Notes: generated by a model not told the origin, from the letters alone. 12,191 bases of DNA from JBOCEF01 sp047610385 (GCA_047610385.1 JBLGAC010000072.1:1-12191), one strand, 5' to 3'. Counted from the stretch's first letter, positions 1 to 7,766 are shown. Numbers and translations are program-made.

Positions 1-468
1 TGCGAACTGGTCCATCAGATCGGCATAGAGGTCACGCTTGAACGGCACGATGTCGTTGATCACCTGCGTGGGCGTCGCCCACCGCCAGGCGCGGAACTCA
101 GGCTCCGGCGTGGCGATGTTCACATCCGCGTCGGTCCCGAGGAACCGGAACGCGAACCACAGCTGCTTTTGGCCGCGATAGCGCCCTTTCCACAGCTTGC
201 CAACCAGATCGGCGGGCAGGTCATAGGTGACCCAGTCCTCAGTGGCGCGCAGGAACGCCACCTTGTCCTCGGTCAGCCCGGTTTCCTCCCGCATCTCCCG
301 CAGGGCGGCGCGGTAGGGCTCTTCGCCCTTTTCCACGCCGCCTTGGGGCATCTGCCAGGCGTCCCCTTGGGTGTCGATGCGTTGGCCGGTCAGCACATGG
401 CCGTCGGCGTTCAGCACGATCACCCCCACGCAGGGACGATAGGGCAGGTCTGCGATATCGACCGTCAT
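1..468 (-). CDS. rppH: RNA pyrophosphohydrolase RppH (Nudix), 3' end cut by window edge
   Basis: RppH removes pyrophosphate from the 5' end of triphosphorylated mRNA, opening it to RNase E decay; family members also hydrolyse dinucleoside polyphosphates. It acts in the cytoplasm. The 156 visible codons show a complete Nudix box at residues 43-65 (GGVEKGEEPYRAALREMREE followed by TGL), matching Gx5Ex7REUxEExGU, and the family segment WQMPQGG just before it. Alphaproteobacterial members are about 160 residues, so only a few codons should be missing beyond base 1. The ATG shares one base with the ctpA stop codon (TGATG on the minus strand), which suggests translational coupling at the distal end of the operon. 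RppH rather than a general Nudix hydrolase is inferred from length and the WQMPQGG motif. Confidence 0.93.
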   Translation of the reverse strand, partial: MTVDIADLPYRPCVGVIVLNADGHVLTGQRIDTQGDAWQMPQGGVEKGEEPYRAALREMREETGLTEDKVAFLRATEDWVTYDLPADLVGKLWKGRYRGQKQLWFAFRFLGTDADVNIATPEPEFRAWRWATPTQVINDIVPFKRDLYADLMDQFA

Positions 469-1808
469 CACTTGCCGTTCGAATAGACTGCCAGCCCCGA
501 CAGCATGTCGATGGCATAGGCGAGCTGCAGGTCTTCCTTGCGCAGCTTGGCGGTTTCCTCATGGCGCGCACGCTCTTCTTCAAGCAGGCGACGCTCGTCC
601 TCGGACAGTTCCTCGGACAGGCGGCCGCGCAGATCGGCCTCCGACCGGCCGCGGCGGGCGGGTGTGGCGTCTTCTTCGCCTGCTTTGATTTCAGCGGGGG
701 TCAGGCGGCGCTGTTCGATCAGGATGTCAGGCTCAATGCCCAGCGCCTGAATGGACCGGCCCGACGGCGTGTAATACCGCGCCGTGGTCAGGCGGATCGC
801 GCCTTTGCCCTGCAGCGGCATGATGGTCTGGACTGATCCTTTGCCGAAGGATTTCGCCCCCAGAATGATTGCCCGGCGATGATCCTGCAGCGCGCCCGCG
901 ACGATTTCAGAGGCCGAGGCGGACCCCTGGTTGATCAGCACCACGATCGGCTTGCCGCCCGCCAGATCGCCGAGCTGGGCGTTGTACCGTTCGCTATCGG
1001 CCGGATCGCGGCCGCGGGTGGACACGATTTCGCCCTTGTCGAGGAAGGCGTCCGACACGGCCACCGCCTGGCTGAGCAGCCCGCCGGGGTTGTTGCGCAG
1101 ATCGAGGACATAGCCCTGCACGTTCTCAGCCCCGCCAAGCTCCTGCTGGACCTTCTCCATGCCGGCTTTCAGGTTGTCATAGGTCTGCTCGGTGAACGAG
1201 GTCACGCGGACCACGCCGACGTTGCCTTCAACGCGCGCACGCGCGGCGCGGACCTTGATGTTGGCGCGTGTGATGGTGACGTCGAACGGCTCGTCCATCC
1301 CCTCGCGGGCGATGGTGATGATGATGTCGGACCCGACTGGGCCGCGCATGCTGTCAACCGCTTCGGCCAGCGAAAGGCCAAGCACTGAATCCCCGTCGAT
1401 ATGGGTGATGAAATCGCCGGCCTCGATGCCCGCTTCGGCCGCCGGGGTTTCGTCGATGGGGGACACGACCTTCACAAAGCCGTTTTCCATGGTGACCTCG
1501 ATGCCGAGACCGCCGAATTCGCCCTTGGTCTGCACACGCATGTCGTCAAACGCGTCGGGCGGCAGATAGCTGGAATGAGGGTCGAGCGAGGTGAGCATGC
1601 CGCTGATGGCGGCCTCGATCAGCTCTTTCTCGTTGACCTCTTCGACATAGACGCCGCGGATTCGTTCAAAGATGTCGCCGAACAGGTCAAGATATTCATA
1701 GGTCGTGCGGGCGTCATTTTCCTGCGCCGACAGGGGCGCGATCAGCGGGGTCACGCCGATCACTCCGGCGAATGCACCGCCGACGGCGGCAAGGATCAGC
1801 TTTTTCAT
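468..1808 (-). CDS. ctpA: Carboxy-terminal processing protease CtpA (S41, PDZ)
   Basis: A periplasmic serine protease of family S41, 446 aa, that trims or degrades exported proteins from the C-terminus. Residues 1-28 form a signal peptide (MKK start, hydrophobic core, cleavage likely after LSA). A PDZ domain lies at about 90-180 (GGLGIEV, then ETPAAEAGIEAGD). The S41 core includes YVLDLRNNPGG near 233-243. The catalytic pair is best assigned as Ser298 in GSASASEI and Lys323 in SFGKGSVQ; their 25-residue spacing equals that known for Prc and D1P proteases. The C-terminal 60 residues are highly charged and probably coiled. A GAGG ribosome binding site lies 9 nt before the ATG. It sits 18 nt downstream of the EnvC-like gene, and the pairing suits control of murein hydrolases, which is an inference. 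Substrate unknown. Confidence 0.96.
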   Translation of the reverse strand: MKKLILAAVGGAFAGVIGVTPLIAPLSAQENDARTTYEYLDLFGDIFERIRGVYVEEVNEKELIEAAISGMLTSLDPHSSYLPPDAFDDMRVQTKGEFGGLGIEVTMENGFVKVVSPIDETPAAEAGIEAGDFITHIDGDSVLGLSLAEAVDSMRGPVGSDIIITIAREGMDEPFDVTITRANIKVRAARARVEGNVGVVRVTSFTEQTYDNLKAGMEKVQQELGGAENVQGYVLDLRNNPGGLLSQAVAVSDAFLDKGEIVSTRGRDPADSERYNAQLGDLAGGKPIVVLINQGSASASEIVAGALQDHRRAIILGAKSFGKGSVQTIMPLQGKGAIRLTTARYYTPSGRSIQALGIEPDILIEQRRLTPAEIKAGEEDATPARRGRSEADLRGRLSEELSEDERRLLEEERARHEETAKLRKEDLQLAYAIDMLSGLAVYSNGK

Positions 1809-1826
1809 AGGTTGGAGCCTCTTTTT

Positions 1827-2951
1827 TCACTGCCCGTATGCGAACCAGAGCGAAGGGTCGACAGACTCGCCCCCCTCCCGCACTTCTAGATATAGGCTTT
1901 CGTCCGAGATTGCCTCGCCCGCGGCCGCCGCTTCAATCAAAAACTCAGGCGCGTCCGGGGATGCCGCGCCCAATTGGCCGACCGGCTCGCCTGCGCGCAC
2001 CGCGTCTCCGGCCTTGCGCAGCAGGGTCGCCATCCCCGCGAGGATCAGAAGCCGCCCGGGGGACGGCTCCAGAATCACAACATTGTCATAGCCATCCAGC
2101 GGCCCTGCAAACCGGATCGTCGCGTCCATCGGCGCGGTGACCTGGGCCCAGCCGGGCGCTTCGATGCGAATGCCGGGCAGGGGCGCGCCGTCGCCGTCCT
2201 TGTCCTGCCAGCGCTGCACAATGCGCCCCACCACCGGCAGCGTCAGCGCGCCGGGGTGGATGATGTGCGCCGGATCGGCGGGCAGGGGGGCGGCGGTCAG
2301 CAGCTTGGCGAATCCCGCAAGCGTGTCTGGTGCGCCCCGCAAAGCCGCGCGGGTGGCAGCGTCGATGGGCGCTTGGCGGCCGGGGTCCTCGCGCAGCGCC
2401 TCGGTCTGGGCGGCGCGGGCGGTCTGCAGTTGTGCCAACGCGGCGCGCATGTCCGATTGCAGCGCGCCCTGTGCGGCGTCGATGGCGCGGACTTCGTCAA
2501 GCAGCGCCGACAGCGCCTTGGTGCGCGCGCGCAGCGCCGGGCCGACCAGCGCCATGGCATGCCCCGCGCGCAGATGCGCCACCGGGCCACCGGGATGGGT
2601 CAGCACGGCGGGGGCAGGGGTGCGCCCCATGCCCATCAACAGGCCGAGCGCGCTTTCCGTATCTTCCCGTTTGATGGCGATGCGGGCCTCCAGTGCCTCA
2701 GTGCGGCGGGTCAGGTCGCGCAGGCCCTGCCGCATGGCCGCAAGACCCTTTTCAAACGCCGCCGCGGCCTCGCCCAACGCCGCCAGCCGCCCTTCGCCGT
2801 CGGGGGCGCTGCGCAGGCGCTGCGCCGCGGTTTCGATCAGGGCGGCGGCCAAAGCGGCCTCCACAGCGGCGTCCTGGCCGCGTGCAGGGTCAGCCCCCCC
2901 GCCAAGGGCGAGGGCCAGCAGCAGGGCGATGCCCGCCGCGCGCGCCATCAT
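1827..2951 (-). CDS. envC: EnvC-like murein hydrolase activator (degenerate LytM/M23)
   Basis: A 374-aa exported protein. Residues 1-25 are a signal peptide; residues 30-190 are Ala-, Leu-, Glu- and Arg-rich and look like long coiled coils; residues 237-368 form a LytM/M23 fold (VAPM-type beta core, then LYLEVREGGESVDPSLWF). The zinc ligands of active M23 peptidases are missing: the first His/Asp region reads PGIRIEAPG and the final HxH is replaced by LYLEVR. That is the EnvC/NlpD situation, where the domain activates an N-acetylmuramoyl-L-alanine amidase at the division site rather than cutting peptidoglycan itself. The ATG overlaps the gpmI stop by 4 nt (ATGA); a second ATG follows immediately. 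Position between gpmI and ctpA is usual for Rhodobacterales. Which amidase it activates cannot be read here. Confidence 0.88.
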   Translation of the reverse strand: MMARAAGIALLLALALGGGADPARGQDAAVEAALAAALIETAAQRLRSAPDGEGRLAALGEAAAAFEKGLAAMRQGLRDLTRRTEALEARIAIKREDTESALGLLMGMGRTPAPAVLTHPGGPVAHLRAGHAMALVGPALRARTKALSALLDEVRAIDAAQGALQSDMRAALAQLQTARAAQTEALREDPGRQAPIDAATRAALRGAPDTLAGFAKLLTAAPLPADPAHIIHPGALTLPVVGRIVQRWQDKDGDGAPLPGIRIEAPGWAQVTAPMDATIRFAGPLDGYDNVVILEPSPGRLLILAGMATLLRKAGDAVRAGEPVGQLGAASPDAPEFLIEAAAAGEAISDESLYLEVREGGESVDPSLWFAYGQ

Positions 2952-4480
2952 GTGATCAGCGTCTTGCCGGTCATCTCAGCCGGCTGCGGCAGGTGCATCA
3001 GCTGCAAAAGCGTTGGCGCCAGATCGCCCAGCACCCCGCCCGACCGCAGCGCCGCGCCCGCAGGCCCGCCAACCAGCACAACTGGCACGGGGTTGAGGGT
3101 GTGGGCCGTGTGCACGCCGCCGGTTTCAGGGTCGATCATCATGTCGCAATTGCCGTGATCGGCGGTGACCAGCATCGCTCCGCCGACCTCCGCCAGCGCC
3201 GTCAACGCCTCGCCCAGCCCGCGGTCCACGGCGGCGCAGGCGATCTTTGCGGCCTCAAGATCCCCGGTATGGCCGACCATGTCGGGGTTGGCGTAATTGC
3301 ACACGATCAGATCATAGGCGCGGCTGCGGATCGCCTGTGCGAGGTGCTCCGTCACCTCAGCGGCCGACATTTCAGGCTGCATATCATAGGTGCGAACCTT
3401 GGGGGACGGCGCCATGTGGCGGTCCTCGCTGGGATAAGGCGTCTCGACCCCACCGTTCAAAAAGAACGTCACATGGGGGTATTTCTCAGTCTCAGCGATG
3501 CGAAACTGGGTCAGCCCATGGTCTGCAACCCATTGGCCAAGCGTATTCACGATTTCCTCCGACGCGAACAGCACCTTCATGAAGGCGTTGTGGCGGATGG
3601 AATACTCCACGATCCCGGCCACTGACGCAAAGACCGGGCGGGTGGAGGCATCGAAGTTGTGGAAATCGGGGTCCACCAGCGCCGACAGGATTTCGCGCGC
3701 CCGGTCGGCCCGGAAGTTCAGGAACAGCAAGCCGTCGCCATCCTTCATGCCCGCATAGCCGCCGATCACGGCAGGGGTGATGAATTCGTCGGTCTCGCCC
3801 GCGGTGTAAGCGTTGGTGATTGCGGCCCCGGCGGTGGTGGCAGGTGTTCCCTTGCCAGCGGCCATGGCGTCAAAGGCGGCCTGCACCCGGTCCCAGCGGT
3901 TGTCGCGGTCCATGGCGTAGAACCGGCCTGACAGGGTGGCGATGCGCGCGCCCTCAGGCAAATCGGCGACAAGGGCGGCAAGGAACCGGTCCGCCGATTT
4001 GGGCGGCGTGTCGCGGCCGTCGGCATAAAGATGCAGCGCCACGGGCACCCCGGCGTCGGCGACGATGCGCGCGGCGGCGGCGATGTGGCGCGAATGGGCG
4101 TGAACCCCGCCCGGACCCAGCAGCCCCGCCAGATGCGCCGTGCCGCCTGATGCCTTGAGGCCGGTGATGAAGCCTTGCAGCGCAGCGTTGGCGGCAAATT
4201 CGCCGGTTTCGATCGCGCGGTCGATTTTGGGCAGGTCCATCCACACGATGCGGCCCGCGCCGATATTGGTGTGGCCAACCTCTGAATTGCCCATCTGGCC
4301 TTCGGGCAGACCCACTGCATTGCCGCAGGCGATGAGGGTGCTGTGCGGATCGTGCGTCCAGATGCGGTCGAAATTGGGGGTGTCGCCTTGGGCCACCGCA
4401 TTGGCCACGATGCTGTCGGACAGGCCCCAACCGTCGAGGATCACCAGAACCACGGGTGTCTTTTGGGCGGGGGCGGTCAT
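2948..4480 (-). CDS. gpmI: 2,3-bisphosphoglycerate-independent phosphoglycerate mutase
   Basis: Interconverts 3- and 2-phosphoglycerate in glycolysis/gluconeogenesis using two Mn ions and a phosphoserine intermediate. The 510 residues match the usual 505-515. Visible features: VLVILDGWG with metal ligand Asp16; catalytic Ser66 in QMGNSEVGHTNIGAGR; GGVHAH at 124-129; DGRDTPP at 154-160; and the C-terminal metal-site motifs MVGHTGDLEAA and LVTADHGNCDMM. The frame is open far upstream, but I chose the ATG at 4480 because AAGGA lies 7 nt before it and homology starts at once. An ATG at 4486 is an alternative with a poorly spaced ribosome binding site. The gene overlaps the EnvC-like gene by 4 nt and lies 218 nt after rlmH. 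Confidence 0.97.
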   Translation of the reverse strand: MTAPAQKTPVVLVILDGWGLSDSIVANAVAQGDTPNFDRIWTHDPHSTLIACGNAVGLPEGQMGNSEVGHTNIGAGRIVWMDLPKIDRAIETGEFAANAALQGFITGLKASGGTAHLAGLLGPGGVHAHSRHIAAAARIVADAGVPVALHLYADGRDTPPKSADRFLAALVADLPEGARIATLSGRFYAMDRDNRWDRVQAAFDAMAAGKGTPATTAGAAITNAYTAGETDEFITPAVIGGYAGMKDGDGLLFLNFRADRAREILSALVDPDFHNFDASTRPVFASVAGIVEYSIRHNAFMKVLFASEEIVNTLGQWVADHGLTQFRIAETEKYPHVTFFLNGGVETPYPSEDRHMAPSPKVRTYDMQPEMSAAEVTEHLAQAIRSRAYDLIVCNYANPDMVGHTGDLEAAKIACAAVDRGLGEALTALAEVGGAMLVTADHGNCDMMIDPETGGVHTAHTLNPVPVVLVGGPAGAALRSGGVLGDLAPTLLQLMHLPQPAEMTGKTLIT

Positions 4481-4539
4481 GAGCATGTCCTTTGGCAAGG
4501 GGCGGTGACTGCGGTGGTAGCCCTGCGCGCGTCGGTCTT

Positions 4540-4610
4540 CAACCGCGGCGGCGCCGCATCGGCAACCGCAGTGACGCGGCCTGGGGCAACCGCGGCGGCG
4601 CGGCATCGGG
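4540..4610. repeat. Three degenerate 23-24 bp tandem repeats
   Basis: In the spacer between rlmH and gpmI, CAACCGC recurs at 4540, 4563 and 4587, defining three consecutive units of 23, 24 and 24 bp. Units 1 and 3 differ at one position over 23 bp; unit 2 differs from unit 3 at about five of 24. The rest of the spacer (4481-4698) is very GC-rich and includes a 7-bp hairpin at 4633-4649 (GGGGCGC, loop CTT, GCGCCCC) without a T-tract, so it is not a normal terminator. I see no convincing promoter or gene in this spacer. Confidence 0.7.
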
Positions 4611-4698
4611 CCTTGCACCATGCGCCGCGCCCGGGGCGCCTTGCGCCCCCCGGTCCCGGGGCCCCACGTCGGGGGCCAGTCGCGCCCAGTGGCTGTGG

Positions 4699-5169
4699 TC
4701 AGGCCCGGTGATAGGGGGTGCCGGCCAGGATCGCGGTGGCACGGTAGAGCTGTTCGGCCAACATCGCGCGGGCCAGCATATGCGGCCACACCATCGGCCC
4801 GAAGCTGAGCTTGAGATCCGCACGGGCCCGCAACGCATCCCCGTGCCCGTCCGCGCCACCGATGGCGAAGCAGCAGGCACGGCGACCTTCATCGCGCCAG
4901 CGGGCGATCTGGTCGGCCAGTTCGGGCGATGACAGGGTTTTGCCGCGTTCATCCATTGCCACCAGCGCGGCACCTTCAGGCAGTGCGCCCAGCAGCAATT
5001 CAGCCTCGGCATCCGGGCCGCGGCCGCGCTTGTCCTCAACCTCCGCCACCTTCGCGGGGCCGAGCGAGAGCGGGCGCCCCGCTTTGTCGATGCGCCCCAG
5101 ATAGTCGGCGATCAGCGTTGCCTCCGGGCCGCCCCTAAGGCGGCCCACGGCGAGTATCGTCAGATCCAC
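4699..5169 (-). CDS. rlmH: 23S rRNA pseudouridine-1915 N3-methyltransferase RlmH
   Basis: A SPOUT-class SAM-dependent methyltransferase that modifies pseudouridine 1915 in helix 69 of 23S rRNA on assembled 70S ribosomes. The 156-aa length is typical. The SAM-binding trefoil knot is visible as FAIGGADGHG at 101-110 and as LAEQLYRATAILAGTPYHR at 137-155, both close to family consensus. The N-terminus MDLTILAVGRL aligns with the family start. The start codon is GTG, 6 nt after the rsfS stop, with no strong ribosome binding site of its own, so translation probably depends on coupling to rsfS. The rsfS-rlmH pair, both acting on the large subunit, is very widely conserved. Confidence 0.96.
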   Translation of the reverse strand: MDLTILAVGRLRGGPEATLIADYLGRIDKAGRPLSLGPAKVAEVEDKRGRGPDAEAELLLGALPEGAALVAMDERGKTLSSPELADQIARWRDEGRRACCFAIGGADGHGDALRARADLKLSFGPMVWPHMLARAMLAEQLYRATAILAGTPYHRA

Positions 5170-5175
5170 GGGCGG

Positions 5176-5682
5176 TCAGACGCCTGCGGAAGACCGGGCC
5201 GCCAGATCGGGCGCGGGCAGCCACATTTTTTCAAGCTGGTAGAATTCCCGCACCTCGGGCCGGAAGATGTGGACGATCACGTCGCCCGCATCAATCAGCA
5301 CCCAGTCGCCTGAATCCTTGCCTTCAACCCTGGCGTGGATGCCAAGCTGGTCTTTCACGCGGTCCAGCAGCTTTTCCGCGATCGACTGCACCTGGCGCGA
5401 TGAGCGCCCGGATGCGATTACCATCGCGTCGGCAATCTCAGATTTGCCGTGCAGGTCGATCTCTACGATGTCTTCGGCTTTGTCGTCGTCAAGCGACGAC
5501 AGCACAAGCGCCAGCAAATCCGCGCCGAACGCTGTGGCTCGGGTGGTCGATTGCGGAGCCTGCTCCGCCTGCGAGGGGGGGGCCCCGCGCTCAGCACGTT
5601 CCGACAGAACGATGTCCTCCTGGATATGCGCCGCATGAAAGCACCCGGGCGCTGGGCCTATAAAGTCTACCGCGAATCGCAC
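5176..5682 (-). CDS. rsfS: Ribosome silencing factor RsfS (start uncertain)
   Basis: RsfS binds large-subunit protein uL14 and blocks subunit joining, lowering translation in stationary phase or starvation. The domain occupies roughly the last 115 residues of this frame: SLDDDKAEDIVEIDLHGKSE, ASGRSSRQVQSIAEKL, GDWVLIDAGDVIVHIFRPEV, and the C-terminal EFYQLEKMW. The coordinates given are the longest canonical (GTG) form, 168 aa. That start is doubtful: a good promoter (5664-5692) lies across it. A perfect AGGAGG (5616-5621) lies further downstream, but the codon 8 nt after it is CTG (5605-5607), which would give 143 aa. No ATG, GTG or TTG is in frame between that site and the domain edge. Function call is secure; N-terminus is not. 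Confidence 0.93.
   Translation of the reverse strand: MRFAVDFIGPAPGCFHAAHIQEDIVLSERAERGAPPSQAEQAPQSTTRATAFGADLLALVLSSLDDDKAEDIVEIDLHGKSEIADAMVIASGRSSRQVQSIAEKLLDRVKDQLGIHARVEGKDSGDWVLIDAGDVIVHIFRPEVREFYQLEKMWLPAPDLAARSSAGV
5616..5621 (-). promoter_or_regulatory. Consensus ribosome binding site facing a CTG codon
   Basis: AGGAGG on the minus strand, a full anti-16S match. Eight nt later comes CTG (5605-5607) in the rsfS frame. It lies about 36 nt after the predicted transcription start of the upstream promoter. The spacing is ideal for initiation, yet the codon is non-canonical. Confidence 0.55.
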
Positions 5683-5692
5683 CCGTTCTCAA
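5664..5692 (-). promoter_or_regulatory. Sigma-70-type promoter for the rsfS operon
   Basis: Minus strand: TTGAGA (5687-5692, 5 of 6 to consensus), exactly 17 nt, then TAGACT (5664-5669, 4 of 6). A start near 5657 would give a leader of about 50 nt to the CTG at 5607. It lies between the DUF3108 gene and rsfS, where a promoter for the rsfS-rlmH-gpmI-envC-ctpA-rppH run is expected. Confidence 0.6.
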
Positions 5693-5769
5693 GGAATTGG
5701 ACGCAGCGCGGCGGACTGGCGCGTATGAGCCTTTCCGGGCGCGGAGCCAAGAGCGAACTGCGTGGTCTT

Positions 5770-6600
5770 TCAGCGCAGGTCGATCCGCCCAACCGCATAG
5801 CCCAGCGGCCATTCGATCTGCATCCGCACCGGAGCGGTCCCGCCGGGCAGCGCGGCAAACCAGATGTCGCGGGTCACGTCGGCCTCATCCTGATCCCACC
5901 AATTGGATTTCAACCGAAACCCGCCGATGCGCGCCAACGAGACAGAGCACCGATGCGCGGGGCCTGAGAAGGTCCAATCGCGGTCGGCGGTCAGCACCTC
6001 AGGCCCGAGATCGCGCAGGGTCATCTGAAAGGCTGAGCGTCCGGTATAAACCCGGTGATCGCCCGCGCAGTCGCCGCCCGCGTCCAGTTTGCGCATGGCT
6101 GAAAGGATCGGAAACATCGGGTCCACCGCCCCGATCAGCGCGCCTTCGGGGATCGGCGAGCGCGGTTCATTGTCATCGGCGGGGGCGGCTAGGGTTTCGG
6201 TCACCGGTGTCTGGCCCGGGGCGAAGGTCACACGGCGGTTGGTGCGTTTATCCCCCACGCGGCTGCTGGCAGTGAATTCGCGCGGGCCTTCGGGACCGTA
6301 GCGGCCGGTCTGGCTCAGCTCAAAGTCCGAGAACAGCAGCAGCAGGCCCGCGCCTTGCCCGTCGCCGGACATCACGGTTTCGCCCAGCCCTTCGGTCAGG
6401 GTGACAGACAGCTCTGCCAAAGCGGCGGGGCCCCAGTTGACGGCATAGCGCCAGGTGCGCGCGCCATCCAGCGGCGCCGCTGCGGCGGTGGCGGGCGTGG
6501 CCGCGACGGCCGATTGCGCGTGGGCCCCCGGACCGGGCATCGCGGCGGCCAGCGTCAAGCCAGCGGCCAGAACGGCCCAGCGTATTGTTGATGGTCGCAT
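5770..6600 (-). CDS. Exported DUF3108 domain protein
   Basis: A 276-aa protein of unknown function. Residues 1-28 form a signal peptide (MRPSTIRWAVLAAGLTL, small-residue cleavage site at AHA), followed by an Ala/Pro-rich linker to about residue 45. The remainder fits the DUF3108 pattern: WRYAVNWGPAALAELSVTL at the start, a basic central region, and a beta-rich C-terminus ending in WPLGYAVGRIDLR. Export to the periplasm is inferred. The frame allows starts at 6618 and 6606, but GGA lies 6 nt before the ATG at 6600 and the signal peptide begins there. It is transcribed in the same direction as ilvE and rsfS, but a terminator separates it from ilvE and a promoter separates it from rsfS. No terminator is visible after it. 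Confidence 0.85.
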   Translation of the reverse strand: MRPSTIRWAVLAAGLTLAAAMPGPGAHAQSAVAATPATAAAAPLDGARTWRYAVNWGPAALAELSVTLTEGLGETVMSGDGQGAGLLLLFSDFELSQTGRYGPEGPREFTASSRVGDKRTNRRVTFAPGQTPVTETLAAPADDNEPRSPIPEGALIGAVDPMFPILSAMRKLDAGGDCAGDHRVYTGRSAFQMTLRDLGPEVLTADRDWTFSGPAHRCSVSLARIGGFRLKSNWWDQDEADVTRDIWFAALPGGTAPVRMQIEWPLGYAVGRIDLR

Positions 6601-6632
6601 GATCATTCCGATCAACATCGTGCGCTTTGGCC

Positions 6633-6665
6633 AAAAGAAAAGGGCGCGCCCCGCAGGACGCGCCC
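6633..6665 (-). terminator. Rho-independent terminator of ilvE
   Basis: Minus strand: GGGCGCG (6659-6665), 10-nt loop, CGCGCCC (6642-6648), followed directly by TTTTCTTTT (6633-6641). It lies 28 nt after the ilvE stop and only about 32 nt before the ATG of the next gene. Confidence 0.85.
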
Positions 6666-6693
6666 CAATATCACGCCATCGTCATCGCGCCGA

Positions 6694-7605
6694 TCAGGCG
6701 GTCGCGGCTTTCAGCGGCAGCGCCGCGTCTTCCAGACGGTTGCGCACCAGCTTTTCGTAATCAGCGGCGATGGCCAGCGCCAACGGCCCGACGGTGAAGA
6801 TGTGGGTGCCGATCTGGCCGACGGGGGTGACCTCAGCGGCGGTGCCGGTCAGCCAGCATTGCTCAAAGCTGTCCAGCTCCTCGGGCATGATGTGGCGCTC
6901 ATGCACGGTGACGCCGCGGCGTTCCAGCAGCTTGATGACTTCTTGGCGGGTGATGCCGTTCAGGAAGGCGTCGGGCAGGGGGGTGTGGACCTCTCCGTCT
7001 TTGACGAAAAAGATGTTGGCCCCGGTCGCCTCGGCCACATAGCCGCGATAATCCATCATCAGCGCGTCTGAGCAGCCCTTTGCCTCAGCCGCGTGCTTGG
7101 ACATGGTGCAGATCATGTAAAGGCCGGACGCCTTGGCGGCATGGGGGATGGTTTCAGGGCTCGGCCGCTTCCATTTGGAGATGTCGAGCTTGGCACCTTG
7201 GGTTTTCGCGTCGCCGTAATACGCGCCCCATTCCCAGACCGCGATCGCCAGATGCACCGGGTTGCGCGATGAGGCAACGCCCATATCCTCGCCCGAGCCG
7301 CGCCACATGAAGGCGCGCACATAGGCGTCGGTCAGTCCTGAGGCCGTGAGCGCCTCTTCCTTGGCGGTGTCGATCTGCGCGGCGGTGTACGGGGCCGGGA
7401 TATCGAGCATTTCGGCGCTGCGCAGCAGGCGAAGGGTGTGTTCGTGGCCGCGGAAGATCTTGCCGTCATAGGCGCGCTCACCCTCAAACACGCTGGACGC
7501 GTAATGCAGGGCATGGGTCAGCACGTGGACCTTGGCGTCGCGCCAGGGCACCATGGCCCCGTCCATCCAGATGACTCCGTCGCGATCGTCATATGCACCG
7601 GCCAT
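6694..7605 (-). CDS. ilvE: Branched-chain amino acid aminotransferase
   Basis: A PLP-dependent fold-type IV transaminase that catalyses the last step of valine, leucine and isoleucine synthesis, or the first step of their breakdown, with glutamate/2-oxoglutarate as partner. The 303-aa length is typical. Visible motifs: HALHYASSVFEGERAY (31-46); the PLP Schiff-base lysine K158 in IPHAAKASGLY; the cofactor-phosphate region VAEATGANIFFVKDG; and LTGTAAEVTPVGQI near the C-terminus. The start at 7605 has GGAAGGAAG upstream at good spacing, and MAGAYDDRDGVIWMDG matches family starts. Divergent from petP across a 213-nt regulatory region. A D-amino acid or 4-amino-4-deoxychorismate role is less likely given the full-length IlvE-type motifs. 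Confidence 0.95.
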   Translation of the reverse strand: MAGAYDDRDGVIWMDGAMVPWRDAKVHVLTHALHYASSVFEGERAYDGKIFRGHEHTLRLLRSAEMLDIPAPYTAAQIDTAKEEALTASGLTDAYVRAFMWRGSGEDMGVASSRNPVHLAIAVWEWGAYYGDAKTQGAKLDISKWKRPSPETIPHAAKASGLYMICTMSKHAAEAKGCSDALMMDYRGYVAEATGANIFFVKDGEVHTPLPDAFLNGITRQEVIKLLERRGVTVHERHIMPEELDSFEQCWLTGTAAEVTPVGQIGTHIFTVGPLALAIAADYEKLVRNRLEDAALPLKAATA

Positions 7606-7626
7606 GGCGGCTTCCTTCCCTTGCGA

Positions 7627-7645
7627 GGCCGCTGTGATCGCGGCC
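7627..7645 (-). other. Hairpin in the ilvE mRNA leader
   Basis: GGCCGC and GCGGCC (6-bp perfect stem) around a 7-nt loop, ending about 22 nt before the ilvE ATG. Further upstream lie GGGA-AATG-TCCC (7665-7676) and the interrupted palindrome GGAAAG-AAT-CTTTCC (7692-7706). These could be leader structure or operator sites; the sequence does not decide. Confidence 0.4.
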
Positions 7646-7747
7646 ATCTGCTTAGAATGTTTTCGGGAAATGTCCCAACAGGGGTCAATCTGGAAAGAAT
7701 CTTTCCGCATCAACCGTGGGGACGGGGTAGCAGCGCCTCCAGGTAAT

Positions 7748-7766
7748 GTCAACAAGGCTGACGTAA
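7748..7766 (+). promoter_or_regulatory. Putative operator copy 1 (GTCA-N7-TGACGTAA)
   Basis: GTCA (7748-7751), 7 nt, TGAC (7759-7762), then GTAA: an inverted repeat of GTCA/TGAC with a conserved GTAA tail. It overlaps a perfect minus-strand TTGACA (7747-7752), a possible -35 for ilvE, though its -10 at 17-nt spacing (TACCCC) is poor. The AT-rich TTTATACG follows at 7768-7775. Confidence 0.6.

Noticed and set aside
1974..3158. Long plus-strand open frame opposite the EnvC-like gene and gpmI
   Set aside because: Composition is typical of an antisense shadow in high-GC DNA (Arg, Gly, Gln and Ala runs). The minus-strand genes have clear domains.
4633..4649. GC-rich hairpin as a terminator of rlmH
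   Set aside because: No T-tract follows on the minus strand, and the gene order argues for read-through into gpmI.
4481..4789. N-terminal extension of the gpmI frame to 613 residues
   Set aside because: It is Arg/Pro/Gly-rich, overlaps the rlmH 3' end and has no homology signal. It stays open only because of high GC; a ribosome binding site supports 4480.
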